A stretch of DNA of 64,000 nucleotides from Pseudomonas sediminis (GTDB taxonomy: Bacteria; Pseudomonadota; Gammaproteobacteria; Pseudomonadales; Pseudomonadaceae): positions 682,001 to 746,000 of the forward strand of contig NZ_CP154631.1 of the NCBI RefSeq assembly GCF_039555755.1. The letters run 5' to 3'. Of the stretch, positions 35,036 through 43,985 are shown piece after piece; the first letter of the stretch is position 1, and every line of letters starts with the position of its first letter. The notes beneath the pieces are model-generated. The model was given only the letters and a program-made list of their open reading frames with translations, ran no database searches and was not told where the DNA came from. The position numbers and the translations under genes are program-made.

Positions 35036-36175
35036 TCACACCAGCGAGCGGGAAATGATCTCCTTCATGATCTCGTTGGTGCCGGCATAGATGCGCTGCA
35101 CGCGCGCGTCAGCCCAGGCTCGCGCAATCGGATACTCCCACATGAAGCCGTAGCCACCATGCAGCTGTACGCACTCATCGAGCACCTTGCACTGCAGGTC
35201 GGTGGTCCAGTACTTGAGCATCGCCGCCGTCGGCACGTCGAGCCTGCCCTGCAGGTGCAATTCCAGGCAGCGGTCGATGAACACCCGTCCAACCTGAATT
35301 TCCGTCGCCATCTCGGCCAGTTTGAAGCGAGTGTTCTGAAAATCCGCCACGGCCTTGCCGAATGCCTTGCGCTCACGGGTGTAGTCCAGCGTCCACTTGA
35401 GCGCCGCCTCGGCCGAAGCCAGGGCGCCGATGCCCACCGTCAGGCGCTCCTGCGGCAGCTCCTGCATCAGGTAGGCGAAGCCCATGCCGGCCTGGCCCAG
35501 CAGGTTCTCCTTGGGTACGCGCACATCCTGGAAGAACAGCTCGGAGGTGTCCTGCGCCTTCATGCCGACCTTCTCCAGGCGCTTGCCCTTGGAGAACCCG
35601 GGCGTGTTGGCCTCGACCAGGAACAGACTGGTGCCCTTGGCGCCTGCCTTCGGGTCGGTCTTGGCCACGACGATCACCAGATCGGCCAGCCAGCCGTTGG
35701 TGATGAAGGTCTTCGAGCCGTTGATCACGTACTCGTCGCCATCGAGCACAGCGGTTGTCTTTACACCCTGCAAGTCGGAACCGGCGCCCGGCTCGGTCAT
35801 GGCGATGGCCGTGACCATCTCGCCGCTCACCAGTTTGGACAGGTAATGCTGCTTCTGCGCCTCACTACCGTAGTGCAGGATGTAGGGCGCGACGATATCC
35901 GAGTGCAGGGAGAAGCCAATGCCAGTCAGCCCCAGGCGCCCTATCTCCTCGATCACCACGGTGCTGTAGAGGAAATCGGCTGCCATGCCGCCGTACTCTT
36001 CGGGGATATGCGAGCAGAGCATGCCGGCCTCACCCGCCTTGTTCCACAGCGCGCGATCGACATGACCGTCTTTCTCCCACTGATGGTGATGGGGAACGGC
36101 CTCCTGCTCGAGAAACTTGCGCACGCTGTCGCGAAACAATTCATGGTCGGAGCTGAATATTGTTCTGGGGATCAT
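35036..36175 (-). CDS. Acyl-CoA dehydrogenase, long-chain (LCAD/isovaleryl) catalytic type
   Basis: 379 residues with the three-domain ACAD fold: MVTAIAMTEPGAGSDLQGVKTTAV, FITNGWLADLVIVVAKT and QLHGGYGFMWEYPIARAWADARVQRIYAGTNEIMKEIISRSLV. The usual C-terminal catalytic Glu (YEGT in MCAD and SCAD) is Ala here (YAGT). By comparison with LCAD the base is probably the Glu in QELPQERL. It is an FAD enzyme of fatty or branched acyl-CoA oxidation; chain length is unresolved. It diverges from the GlxA-type regulator, 145 bases away. Confidence 0.93.
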   Translation of the reverse strand: MIPRTIFSSDHELFRDSVRKFLEQEAVPHHHQWEKDGHVDRALWNKAGEAGMLCSHIPEEYGGMAADFLYSTVVIEEIGRLGLTGIGFSLHSDIVAPYILHYGSEAQKQHYLSKLVSGEMVTAIAMTEPGAGSDLQGVKTTAVLDGDEYVINGSKTFITNGWLADLVIVVAKTDPKAGAKGTSLFLVEANTPGFSKGKRLEKVGMKAQDTSELFFQDVRVPKENLLGQAGMGFAYLMQELPQERLTVGIGALASAEAALKWTLDYTRERKAFGKAVADFQNTRFKLAEMATEIQVGRVFIDRCLELHLQGRLDVPTAAMLKYWTTDLQCKVLDECVQLHGGYGFMWEYPIARAWADARVQRIYAGTNEIMKEIISRSLV

Positions 36176-36320
36176 GGCGCTACCTGTATCCGAGGCAAAG
36201 AGAAAAACAAGGCCTCGACTTTAGCCAAGCAACCGCTTGGTCACACTGGACACAAACGCCAAAAAATAAGACGATCCAGCCGTCGCATGACCACTTAGCC
36301 TTGAATAAGAACAAATACCT

Positions 36321-37328
36321 ATGGTTATCCCGCAGCCGCGTACGACCTTGCGTCGTGTCAGCATTCTCGCCACCGATGGCGTCTTCGCTTCCACCCTGAT
36401 GCAGGCCAAGGACTTCTTCCACATGGCCGGCATCCGTTATGCCAAGCAACAGGGGCTTGGCTTTGCGCCACCGTTCGAGATCCACCTGGTCAGCCCGGAC
36501 GGCCTGCCGGTGAACAGCTTCAGCAATGTCCGCCTGCCGGTGGACGGCGGCCTCGACAGCTGCGACGTGATTATCCTGCCCGCCTTCTGGGACGACTTCG
36601 ACGCCCTGTGCAAGCGCTACCCGCAGGTACTGGACTGGCTCAAGCACCAGCACGCCGATGGCACGGCGATTTGCGGCGAGGCCAGCGGCGTATTCTGGAT
36701 GGCCGAAGCCGGCCTGCTCGATGGCAAGGAGGCGACTACCTACTGGCGCTTCTTCCGCGAATTCGCCGAACGCTTTCCCAAGGTGCTGCTCAATCAGGAA
36801 AAACACCTGTCCGACGCCGACAACCTGTACTGCGCCGGCGGCGTCACCTCGGCCTGCGACCTCTATATTTATCTGATCGAGCGTTACTGCGGTGCCGGCG
36901 TGGCCCAGGGCGTGGCACGTGACATCCTCTACGAAGTGCAGCGCAGCTACACCCCCGGGCGCATAGGCTTCGGCGGGCAGAAGCTGCACCAGGACGTCAC
37001 CGTACTGCAGATCCAGCACTGGCTGGAAGAACACTACGCCGACAAGTTCCGCTTCGAGGACGTGGCACGCGAACACGGCATGAGCATCCGCAACTTCATG
37101 CGCCGCTTTCAGGGCGCCACCGGCGACAAACCCCTGCACTACCTGCAGCGTCTGCGTATCGAAACAGCCAAGAGCCTGCTCTCCTCCACACGCAAGAGCA
37201 TCAAGACCATCAGCTACGAAGTGGGCTACGACGATGCGAGCTTCTTCGCCCGCCTGTTCCGTCAGCACACCGAATTGTCACCCAACCAGTACCGCCGCCA
37301 GTTCCAGCAGAAAGACAACCAAACATGA
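36321..37328 (+). CDS. GlxA-type transcriptional regulator (DJ-1/PfpI domain + AraC HTH)
   Basis: 335 residues. The N-terminal class I glutamine amidotransferase-like domain spans about 10-200 (RRVSILATDGVFASTLMQAKDFF, GTAICGEASGVFWMAEAGLLDGKEATTYW). The C-terminal AraC double HTH spans about 230-330 (FRFEDVAREHGMSIRNFMRRFQGATGDKPLHYLQRLRIETAKSLL and ISYEVGYDDASFFARLFRQHTELSPNQYRRQF). Relatives sense amino acid or quaternary amine metabolites. It is divergent from the acyl-CoA dehydrogenase, its most likely target. The ligand is unknown. Confidence 0.93.
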   Translation: MVIPQPRTTLRRVSILATDGVFASTLMQAKDFFHMAGIRYAKQQGLGFAPPFEIHLVSPDGLPVNSFSNVRLPVDGGLDSCDVIILPAFWDDFDALCKRYPQVLDWLKHQHADGTAICGEASGVFWMAEAGLLDGKEATTYWRFFREFAERFPKVLLNQEKHLSDADNLYCAGGVTSACDLYIYLIERYCGAGVAQGVARDILYEVQRSYTPGRIGFGGQKLHQDVTVLQIQHWLEEHYADKFRFEDVAREHGMSIRNFMRRFQGATGDKPLHYLQRLRIETAKSLLSSTRKSIKTISYEVGYDDASFFARLFRQHTELSPNQYRRQFQQKDNQT

Positions 37329-37460
37329 CGGCCGCCCTGCCCAGTCAGGCCGCAAGGCTTCAAGTAGTGGGTAAAGCGCCAGCCCACCCTTGGTTAGGTT
37401 GGCGCCCTGCCGCAGCGCCCTATGATCGACGGTGAACATAAAAACAACAGGTTCACCGCC

Positions 37461-38423
37461 ATGCGCCGTTTATTGATTGCCCTGCTTGCCACCTATAGCC
37501 TCAGCGTTGTGGCGGCCGATAACTGGAAATCCTTTCCCCTCGACCAGAGCGCCTATGACTACAGCGGCGACAAGCTGCGCCAGGCCTGGCCGCGGCTGAC
37601 ACGCGGCTTCGGTGACTATCCCTTCCCTGACGCCGACTGGGTGGTGAGCATGGCCAGCCAACATCCACAAGCCCTGGGAAAAACCGTGGCGGCCGGCACC
37701 GGCTTTAGCGGCAAGCCCGAGGAGGCCGAAGCCTGTGCGCAGAAACTGCAGGAGGTCTGGCGCCTGATGTTTCGCGGCGACTTCGCCCAGGCCAAGGAAC
37801 AGGGTATGGCACTAGGCGTCGGCGGCCAGATACCGGCGATGTTCGCCCAGGTGATCTACGCCATGTTCCTGGTGCCCGATCAAACCGAGAAACATCGCCT
37901 GCTCGAAGAGGTGATTGCCTATACCGACGACGCAGGCGAACTGATACAGGCCGATATCGTCGCGCAGTTCGGCCGCGTCTACGCCAAGGCACGCCTGGGT
38001 GAGGAGCTCTCAGTGCCGGTGGTACTCAAGCGTGGCTACACCTCGCAGATTCCCCAGGAGCTCGACGCCCTGCTCGCCAAACAGCCCAAGCAACCCTTCG
38101 CCCTGGCGCTGTACGGCGGATACGAAGCTGGGGTAATCCGCAAGGTCGGCAAACTGGTGGGCAAGATGACCTACGGCGTCAGCACAGACAACATGGAACA
38201 GTACTTCCAGCGCAGCTTCCAGGCCCGCGACGACCTGCCCATCGGCCATTACGAATATGCAAATGCGCTGAGCTATGTGTACGGCGATGACGAAGAAGAC
38301 AAGGTCATCGAGCACCTTAAACGCGCCGTGGCAATCAAGCCGATCAGCGCCATGGAGGCACTGGAAGTGGCGCATGCGCAGAAGACTCTCGCCCAGCACC
38401 AGCAGAAGCTGGCGAAGAACTGA
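37461..38423 (+). CDS. Exported protein of unknown function, possibly with TPR-like repeats
   Basis: 320 residues from the ATG at 37461. Signal peptide MRRLLIALLATYSLSVVA with cleavage after about residue 18. I do not recognise a family. The body is helix-rich. The C-terminal third (YFQRSFQARDDLPIGHYEYANALSYVYGDDEEDKVIEHLKRAVAIKPISAMEALEVAHAQKTL) looks like one or two tetratricopeptide-type units with a degraded consensus. A single Cys (near residue 91) leaves no intramolecular disulfide. It stands alone with a terminator behind it. Confidence 0.75.
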   Translation: MRRLLIALLATYSLSVVAADNWKSFPLDQSAYDYSGDKLRQAWPRLTRGFGDYPFPDADWVVSMASQHPQALGKTVAAGTGFSGKPEEAEACAQKLQEVWRLMFRGDFAQAKEQGMALGVGGQIPAMFAQVIYAMFLVPDQTEKHRLLEEVIAYTDDAGELIQADIVAQFGRVYAKARLGEELSVPVVLKRGYTSQIPQELDALLAKQPKQPFALALYGGYEAGVIRKVGKLVGKMTYGVSTDNMEQYFQRSFQARDDLPIGHYEYANALSYVYGDDEEDKVIEHLKRAVAIKPISAMEALEVAHAQKTLAQHQQKLAKN

Positions 38424-38520
38424 AAGGCCGTCCGCAGGCTGCGCCGCGCACACTGAGCAAGTCGAGAATATCCTAGGCTTCGGTGCGCATGGCGCACCAT
38501 ACGGGCATGTAGCACCGATG

Positions 38521-38549
38521 AAAAAGGCGATCTTGTGGGTCGCCTTTTT
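38521..38549. terminator. Bidirectional terminator between the exported protein gene and zapE
   Basis: AAAAAGGCGA, loop, TCGCCTTTTT: an A-tract on one side and a T-tract on the other let it work on both strands between convergent genes. Confidence 0.75.
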
Positions 38550-38563
38550 CATATCGCTTTCCG

Positions 38564-39658
38564 TCAGGGCCTGTGTGGGCGCGAGAGGAATTCGTGCGAT
38601 TGCATTTCCAGCAGGCGGCTCAGCGTGCGCTGGAACTCGAAACTCAGGCGACCACCGGTGTAGAGATCCTTGAGTTCCACTTCCGCGGAGATGATCAGTT
38701 TGACGTTACGGTCGTAGAACTCATCCACCAGGTTGATGAAGCGCCGCGCCATGTCGTCCTTGGCCACGCTCATCTGCTCGACGTTGGCCAGGATCACCGC
38801 ATGGAAGATCTTGCCCAGCTCGATGTAGTCGTTCTGGCTGCGCGGGCCGTCGCACAGCTCGCGGAATTCGAACCAGGCCACGTCTTCGCAGACCCGCACG
38901 GCGTGGATCGGGCGGTTCTCGATCATCAGCGCCTCGTTCTCCACCATGTGGGTGCAGTCAGGCAGCAGGCTGCGGAAGCTGGTCAGCAGACTCTCCTCGG
39001 CAGCTGGGCCGAGCGGGAAGTGGAACAACTCAGCCTGTTCCAGCGCGCGCAGACGGTAGTCGACGCCACTGTCGACGTTGACAATGTCGGTGTGCTGCTT
39101 GAGTAGGGCGATGGCCGGCAGGAAGCGCGCGCGCTGCAGGCCGTCCTTGTACAGGCCGTCCGGCACGATGTTGGACGTGGCCACTAGGGAAACGCCGTTC
39201 TTGAACAGCTCTTCCATCAGCGTGGCGAGAATCATGGCATCGGTGATGTCGCTGACGAAGAACTCGTCGAAGCAGATCACCCGCGCCTCGTCGGCGAAAC
39301 GCTTGCCGATGATGGTCAGCGGGTTTTTCTCGCCCTTGAGGGTCTTCATCTCCTCGTGCACACGCTTCATGAAGCGGTGGAAGTGCGTGCGCATCTTCTG
39401 CTCGAACGGCAGCGCGTCGAAGAAGGTGTCGACCAGGTAGGTCTTGCCGCGCCCGACACCACCCCAGAAATACAGGCCCTTGACCGGCCCCTGCGGCTTC
39501 TTGCCGAACAGCTTGCCCATCAACCCGGATTTGCTCTGGTCGCGCGCAATCAGCTCGTCGTACAGACGCTGCAGATGGCGGACAGCATTTTCCTGGGCCG
39601 CATCATGGAAGAAGTCGGGCCGCTTGAGATCGGCCTGATAACGCTCTAAGGGGGTCAT
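38564..39658 (-). CDS. zapE: ZapE (AFG1-family) cell-division ATPase
   Basis: 364 residues. Walker A GGVGRGKTYLVDTFFDALPF near residues 66-85, Walker B ICFDEFFVSDITDAMIL, sensor region LVATSNIVPDGLYKDGLQRARFLPAI. AFG1 P-loop ATPases; in E. coli ZapE acts at the constricting Z-ring and in aerobic respiration-related phenotypes. Separated from trpS by a strong trpS terminator. Confidence 0.95.
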   Translation of the reverse strand: MTPLERYQADLKRPDFFHDAAQENAVRHLQRLYDELIARDQSKSGLMGKLFGKKPQGPVKGLYFWGGVGRGKTYLVDTFFDALPFEQKMRTHFHRFMKRVHEEMKTLKGEKNPLTIIGKRFADEARVICFDEFFVSDITDAMILATLMEELFKNGVSLVATSNIVPDGLYKDGLQRARFLPAIALLKQHTDIVNVDSGVDYRLRALEQAELFHFPLGPAAEESLLTSFRSLLPDCTHMVENEALMIENRPIHAVRVCEDVAWFEFRELCDGPRSQNDYIELGKIFHAVILANVEQMSVAKDDMARRFINLVDEFYDRNVKLIISAEVELKDLYTGGRLSFEFQRTLSRLLEMQSHEFLSRPHRP

Positions 39659-39681
39659 GATTCGTTAGCCGGGCAAGTAAA

Positions 39682-39713
39682 AACGGGGGCGTCACTTTAG
39701 CGACGCCCCCGTT
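39682..39713 (-). terminator. Rho-independent terminator of trpS
   Basis: A 12-bp perfect stem (AACGGGGGCGTC / GACGCCCCCGTT) followed on the minus strand by TTTTACTTG, about 50 bases past the trpS stop. Confidence 0.85.
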
Positions 39714-39766
39714 GATTGGCAATCTTGCCGTGGGCGGCAACCGCCGCCCGGTATGAAGCGGCTATC

Positions 39767-41113
39767 TCACTCCTGCGGCGCCAACGCCTCACGCAGGCGG
39801 GCGATGGCATCTTCCAGCGCCTGACCGTCAGCGAACTCGGGGCTGCTGGCCACGCTCTCGCCATCGATCCACACCGCGAACACCTGGCCTTCGACGCGCA
39901 CATCCAGCGGCTCGCCGGCTTGCAGGCGTTTGTTGATAATGCCGGCCGACTTGCCATCGGCGAAGGATTTCGACAGCAGCAGTTGCTCGCCATCGGCATC
40001 CAGCAGACGGAAGCGGAAGCTGCCATCCTCATCGCGGAAGCTGACGAAGCGTGCACTCTTGGCGGCTTTCTTCTTCTCGCCAGTAGCGACTTGCACCTGC
40101 TCGCGGAACGAACGCAGGCCCACCGCCTCGCGCAGCTCGCCAAGGAACGGCGTGGCGATCTTGCGCGCCTTGGCGGCTCCGGCAAGGAGAATATCTTCCA
40201 GGTCGGCCGGCCGAGCGATCAGCGCGTTGTAGCGCTCGCGCGCCTCGCCCAGGGTGTCTTCGAGCAGCCGGTACAGGCGATTCTTCGCCTCGCCCCAGGC
40301 CAGACCGCCTTCCAGCTCGGCCCGGAATTCGGCCTGCTGCGCATGGCTGGCGAACGCCTGGTACAGGGTGAACAGGTGCGAACCCTCGGCATCCTTCGGC
40401 TCACCGGGTAGCTTGGAGTCGGTAACGATGCGCGCCACGGCGTCCTTGAGCTGCTTGGCAGTGCCGAACAGCGGGATGGTGTTGTCGTAGCTCTTGCTCA
40501 TCTTGCGCCCGTCGAGGCCTGGCAGCGTCGCCACTTCCTCCTCGATCACCACCTCGGGCAGGACGAACAGGTCCTTGCCCTTGCCGAACAGGTGATTGAA
40601 GCGCTGGCCGATGTCGCGCGCCATCTCCACGTGCTGAATCTGGTCACGACCGACCGGCACCTTCTGCGCGTTGAACATCAGGATATCCGCGGCCATCAGC
40701 ACCGGGTAGCTGAACAGGCCCATGGTCACGCCGGCGTCCGGGTCCTCACCAGCTTCAACGTTCTTGTCCACCGAAGCCTTGTAAGCGTGGGCGCGGTTGA
40801 GCAGGCCCTTGCCGGCGACGCAGGTGAGCAGCCAGCACAGCTCGGGAATCTCGGGGATGTCGGACTGGCGGTAGAAGGTCGCCTTGTCGGTATCCAGCCC
40901 CAATGCCAGCCAGGTGGCCGCGATTTCCAGACGCGAACGCTGGATGCGCGCCGGGTCATCGCACTTGATCAGCGCGTGGTAGTCGGCGAGGAAGTAGAAA
41001 GAGTCCATCTGCGGATCGCGGCTGGCGACGATGGCCGGACGGATGGCGCCGGCATAATTGCCCAGGTGCGGCGTGCCGGTGGTGGTGATACCGGTAAGGA
41101 TACGGGTGGTCAT
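39767..41113 (-). CDS. trpS: Tryptophanyl-tRNA synthetase with a C-terminal extension
   Basis: 448 residues from the ATG at 41111-41113. The class I signatures are TPHLGNY at 14-20 (HIGH equivalent) and KMSKSYDN near 203. The core ends near residue 340; the family norm is about 330-340. The extra 110 residues contain [36 protein letters not shown], which resembles the small YegP-like (DUF1508) fold. I recall the same long form in other pseudomonads. It charges tRNA-Trp. Confidence 0.96.
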   Translation of the reverse strand: MTTRILTGITTTGTPHLGNYAGAIRPAIVASRDPQMDSFYFLADYHALIKCDDPARIQRSRLEIAATWLALGLDTDKATFYRQSDIPEIPELCWLLTCVAGKGLLNRAHAYKASVDKNVEAGEDPDAGVTMGLFSYPVLMAADILMFNAQKVPVGRDQIQHVEMARDIGQRFNHLFGKGKDLFVLPEVVIEEEVATLPGLDGRKMSKSYDNTIPLFGTAKQLKDAVARIVTDSKLPGEPKDAEGSHLFTLYQAFASHAQQAEFRAELEGGLAWGEAKNRLYRLLEDTLGEARERYNALIARPADLEDILLAGAAKARKIATPFLGELREAVGLRSFREQVQVATGEKKKAAKSARFVSFRDEDGSFRFRLLDADGEQLLLSKSFADGKSAGIINKRLQAGEPLDVRVEGQVFAVWIDGESVASSPEFADGQALEDAIARLREALAPQE

Positions 41114-41159
41114 AGTAATTCGCTTGTCTTGCTGCAATGACGTGGTAGGCCTTCATTTG

Positions 41160-41230
41160 CCGTCACTCCCGCGAAGGCGGGAGCCTGGGTGCTGCGGCCT
41201 TCTGGGTTCCCGCCTGCGCGGGAATGACGG
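41160..41230. repeat. Inverted repeat element (CCGTCATTCCCGCG type), 71 bp
   Basis: The left end CCGTCACTCCCGCGAAGGCG and the reverse complement of the right end CCGTCATTCCCGCGCAGGCG match at 18 of 20 positions. Each arm contains its own small hairpin (TCCCGC / GCGGGA). This type of palindromic repeat is widespread in proteobacterial genomes. It lies between trpS and the hydrolase stop, 4 bases from that stop codon. Confidence 0.8.
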
Positions 41231-41234
41231 TTTT

Positions 41235-41867
41235 TTATAAACGCGGCAGAAGGATGTCCTTCAAGTCCGTCAGCTTGCCGTGAAAAAAGTGACCGCATTC
41301 TGCCACTTTCAGCAGCTCGTGGGCACGCCCGAGATTGGTCGACCAGTCGTACACGGCCTGTGGTTCGACCACCTCGTCGGCATCAGGCTGTATCACCACC
41401 AGCGGGCACTGGCTGGCCGGCGGCACCTCGGCAGTCAGGCGATGCACCGCCGGCGCCACCATGAACAACTTGCTCGGCACCTGGCCTTGCGCCTCCAGGC
41501 GCGCGCCCAGCGCTGCGGCGACGAAGCCACCGAAGGAGAAACCCAGCAGCGTGACAGGCAGGTTCGGGTATTCCTCCTTGAGCCAGGCCGCGACGGCATC
41601 GGCATCGTCGACCTCGCCGGTGCCCATGTCATGGCTACCGGAACTGGCGCCGACGCCGCGATAATTGAATCGCAATGTGTGATAACCACAGTCACGCGCG
41701 GTGCGCTGCAGCGTGCTCACCACCTTGTTGAGCATGGTACCGCCCTGTACCGGGTTGGGGTGGCAGAGCAGCGCCACGCCTCGGGCGTCCGGCACCTCCA
41801 GCAGAAGGGCTTCGAGTTGACCCACGGGGCCTTGAATGAAAAGAGGGGTTTCGCGACTGAGCAACAC
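41235..41867 (-). CDS. Alpha/beta hydrolase (YsgB/dienelactone-hydrolase-like)
   Basis: 210 residues. The nucleophile elbow is GFSFGG (Ser near 108). An oxyanion segment is CHPNPVQGGTMLNKVV, and the later Asp and His are probably those in VIQPDADEVV and ECGHFFHGKLTDL. It belongs to a conserved uncharacterised hydrolase family found near trpS and zapE in pseudomonads. Substrate unknown. The stop lies almost against the inverted repeat at 41160-41230. Confidence 0.85.
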   Translation of the reverse strand: MLLSRETPLFIQGPVGQLEALLLEVPDARGVALLCHPNPVQGGTMLNKVVSTLQRTARDCGYHTLRFNYRGVGASSGSHDMGTGEVDDADAVAAWLKEEYPNLPVTLLGFSFGGFVAAALGARLEAQGQVPSKLFMVAPAVHRLTAEVPPASQCPLVVIQPDADEVVEPQAVYDWSTNLGRAHELLKVAECGHFFHGKLTDLKDILLPRL

Positions 41868-41985
41868 TGAACTCCGTGACCCCGCAACGGGTCGACTCGT
41901 CTAGCAAACTGCCTGCGAGGTAAACGTATACAGCGCAGGTTCGAGCCGCTAACGTAAAGCAAAGCCGTTTTGAGAGGAAGGACTC

Positions 41986-42417
41986 GTGGAACAGACCGTT
42001 ACAGCCTGGTTGATACCCGCCCTGACCCTGGTGGTCGGCATCGCCGTGGGCTTTCTGCTCGCCCGCCTGGCCCCCAATGCTGCACCGGGCCGTACGCAGC
42101 GGCAGATGGATGAAATGCAGGCACGCTTCGAGGCCTACCAGAGCGAAGTGGTGACCCACTTCAACACCACCGCCAGCCTGGTGAAGAAACTCACCCAGAG
42201 CTATCAGGACGTGCAGGAGCACCTGTCCGACGGCGCCAACCGCCTGGCCCTGGACGAGCTGACTCGTCAACGCCTGCTGGCCACCCTGAATAGCACCGAG
42301 ACAGGCGAGAAGCGCGAGCGCCTGACCCCGCCGAAGAACCACGAAATGCCCAAGGACTACGCGCCGAAAAGCGACGGCCCCGGCATGCTGGATGAGAGCT
42401 ACGGGCTGAAGAAGTAA
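41986..42417 (+). CDS. zapG: ZapG (YhcB, DUF1043), inner-membrane division/envelope protein
   Basis: 143 residues from a GTG start preceded by GAGAGGAAGG. One N-terminal membrane segment (WLIPALTLVVGIAVGFLLARL) is followed by a coiled coil (RQMDEMQARFEAYQSEVVTHFNTTASLVKKLTQSYQDVQEHL) and a disordered tail. YhcB links division and envelope growth in E. coli. Its natural terminator is split by the IS element that begins 32 bases downstream. Confidence 0.9.
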   Translation: MEQTVTAWLIPALTLVVGIAVGFLLARLAPNAAPGRTQRQMDEMQARFEAYQSEVVTHFNTTASLVKKLTQSYQDVQEHLSDGANRLALDELTRQRLLATLNSTETGEKRERLTPPKNHEMPKDYAPKSDGPGMLDESYGLKK

Positions 42418-42484
42418 CCCATCAGCCAGAAACACCGAGCCCCGCCATTCAGAGCGTGTGAAAACGCACTGACGCCAGAAAAAT

Positions 42485-42513
42485 CCAACGCCCCGACTGG
42501 TTCGGGGCGTTGG
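42485..42513. terminator. Strong hairpin at the 3' end of the IS transposase
   Basis: CCAACGCCCCGA, loop CTGG, then TTCGGGGCGTTGG: a 12-bp stem with T-rich tails on both strands (GTTTTTG on plus, ATTTTTC on minus). It lies between the left IR and the transposase stop and could block transcription in both directions. Confidence 0.75.
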
Positions 42514-42545
42514 TGTTTTTGATGCTTGGAAATGGAAAGCGGGAT

Positions 42546-43985
42546 TTACCCCAACAGCTCAATCAACCGACGGGCACCCATCACATTGATGGCACGCTTC
42601 AGGTTGTAGGCGTTGACCGCCAGGGCCATTTCCGTCCGAGCGCCCTGCAGTTGTCGGAGCAGGAAGCGACCATTACCCAAAATCCATTGCTTCAGGTTGC
42701 CGAAGGGATGTTCGACGATGGATCGGCGCCTGACCATCATCTCTGGATGCACCTGCATCCGCTGATGCATGCGCTCGAATGCGGCCTCATGGACATGCCG
42801 AGTCACTTGTCGACGTTTAGCCTTGGTGCAGCGTGATTTCAATGGACAAGCCGTGCAGTCGCCGCGTAGAGCATAAATGCGCTGTAGGCCGTTTACCTGC
42901 TTGAGCGGTAACCATTGGCCTGCAGGGCATTGGTACTGGTCGTTTTCTGCGTCGTAGCTGAAGGCGCTGCGATCGAATAGCGGCGTGTCGTCGCCCTTGT
43001 TATTTATGCCCCGATTCTCCGGCACATAGGCCGTAATCCCAGCATCATCACACGCTTGAAACTGCTCACCACTGGAGTAGCCCGCATCGGCTGTAACCGT
43101 CAGATCTTCCTGCGCCAGGATCGCCTGGGCGGCCTTGGCCATAGGTTCCAGTTGCTGGTTATCGCTGCTGCCCTGAGTGACAGCATGATGCACGATCAGC
43201 CCATGCTCGCCATCCACCGCGTTTTGCACGTTATAAGCCACGCGAGCCCCCTGGTGGGTACGCATCATGCGCGCCTCGCTCTCACCCACGACGAACTGCT
43301 CCAGCCCCTGTACCTCCATCAACGCCTGGGCTGTCAGGTTATCGGCATGTCGGCTCTCCAGCTGCTGCAGTGCAGCCTTGACCGCACTGCGATCAACCAC
43401 TTCAGCGGCCTCACTGCGGTCAGCCTCGCCCAGTTCGGCCAGATAACGGGCGATCTGCGCCTCCAGCTTGCCTTGTTGACGCTTGAGCTTCGTCAGGCTC
43501 AGGTGCTTGCGTTGCGACGCTACCGCCTGAAACTTGCTGCCATCGATGGCCACGAGTTGCCCACTGATCAGCCCCACCTGGCGACAGAACTGGACGAAGG
43601 TGCGGCAGGTCGCCTGAAAAGCAGCGCTGTTGTCCTTGCGAAAATCAGCAATGGTCTTGAAATCCGGTGCCAATCGGCCCAGCAGCCACATCACCTCGAC
43701 ATTGCGTTGGCACTCAGCTTCCAGGCGCCGGGAGGAGCGGATGCGCTGGAAGTAACCGTACAGATAAAGCTTGAGTAGATCCGCTGGATCATAGCCAGGA
43801 CGTCCAGTCTTGAGTGGTTCGGCCTTGCTGAAACCCAGAGCCTGCAGATCCAGGCGGGCGACATAGGCCTCGATCACCCGTACCAGGTGATCCTCCGGCA
43901 CCAGCTCCTCCAATGTGGGAGGAAACAGGCTGCTTTGCTGACGACCTTCGCCCTGGATGTAGCCCATAAACGACAATGCCCCCAT
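42546..43985 (-). CDS. IS1182-family transposase (DDE, DUF772 + DDE_Tnp_1)
   Basis: 479 residues, uninterrupted. The N-terminal DUF772-type region is visible (SLFPPTLEELVPEDHLVRVIEAYVARLDLQAL, GYDPADLLKLYLYGYFQRIRSSRRLEAECQRNVEVMWLLGRLAPDFKTIADFRKDN). The catalytic Asp is in LVAIDGSKFQAV, and a second in TVTADAGYSSGEQF. A CxxC-type segment ALRGDCTACPLKSRCTKAKRRQVTRHVHE follows. The Glu is likely in MMVRRRSIVEHPFGNLKQW. A start six codons in (43967) is possible. Confidence 0.93.
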   Translation of the reverse strand: MGALSFMGYIQGEGRQQSSLFPPTLEELVPEDHLVRVIEAYVARLDLQALGFSKAEPLKTGRPGYDPADLLKLYLYGYFQRIRSSRRLEAECQRNVEVMWLLGRLAPDFKTIADFRKDNSAAFQATCRTFVQFCRQVGLISGQLVAIDGSKFQAVASQRKHLSLTKLKRQQGKLEAQIARYLAELGEADRSEAAEVVDRSAVKAALQQLESRHADNLTAQALMEVQGLEQFVVGESEARMMRTHQGARVAYNVQNAVDGEHGLIVHHAVTQGSSDNQQLEPMAKAAQAILAQEDLTVTADAGYSSGEQFQACDDAGITAYVPENRGINNKGDDTPLFDRSAFSYDAENDQYQCPAGQWLPLKQVNGLQRIYALRGDCTACPLKSRCTKAKRRQVTRHVHEAAFERMHQRMQVHPEMMVRRRSIVEHPFGNLKQWILGNGRFLLRQLQGARTEMALAVNAYNLKRAINVMGARRLIELLG

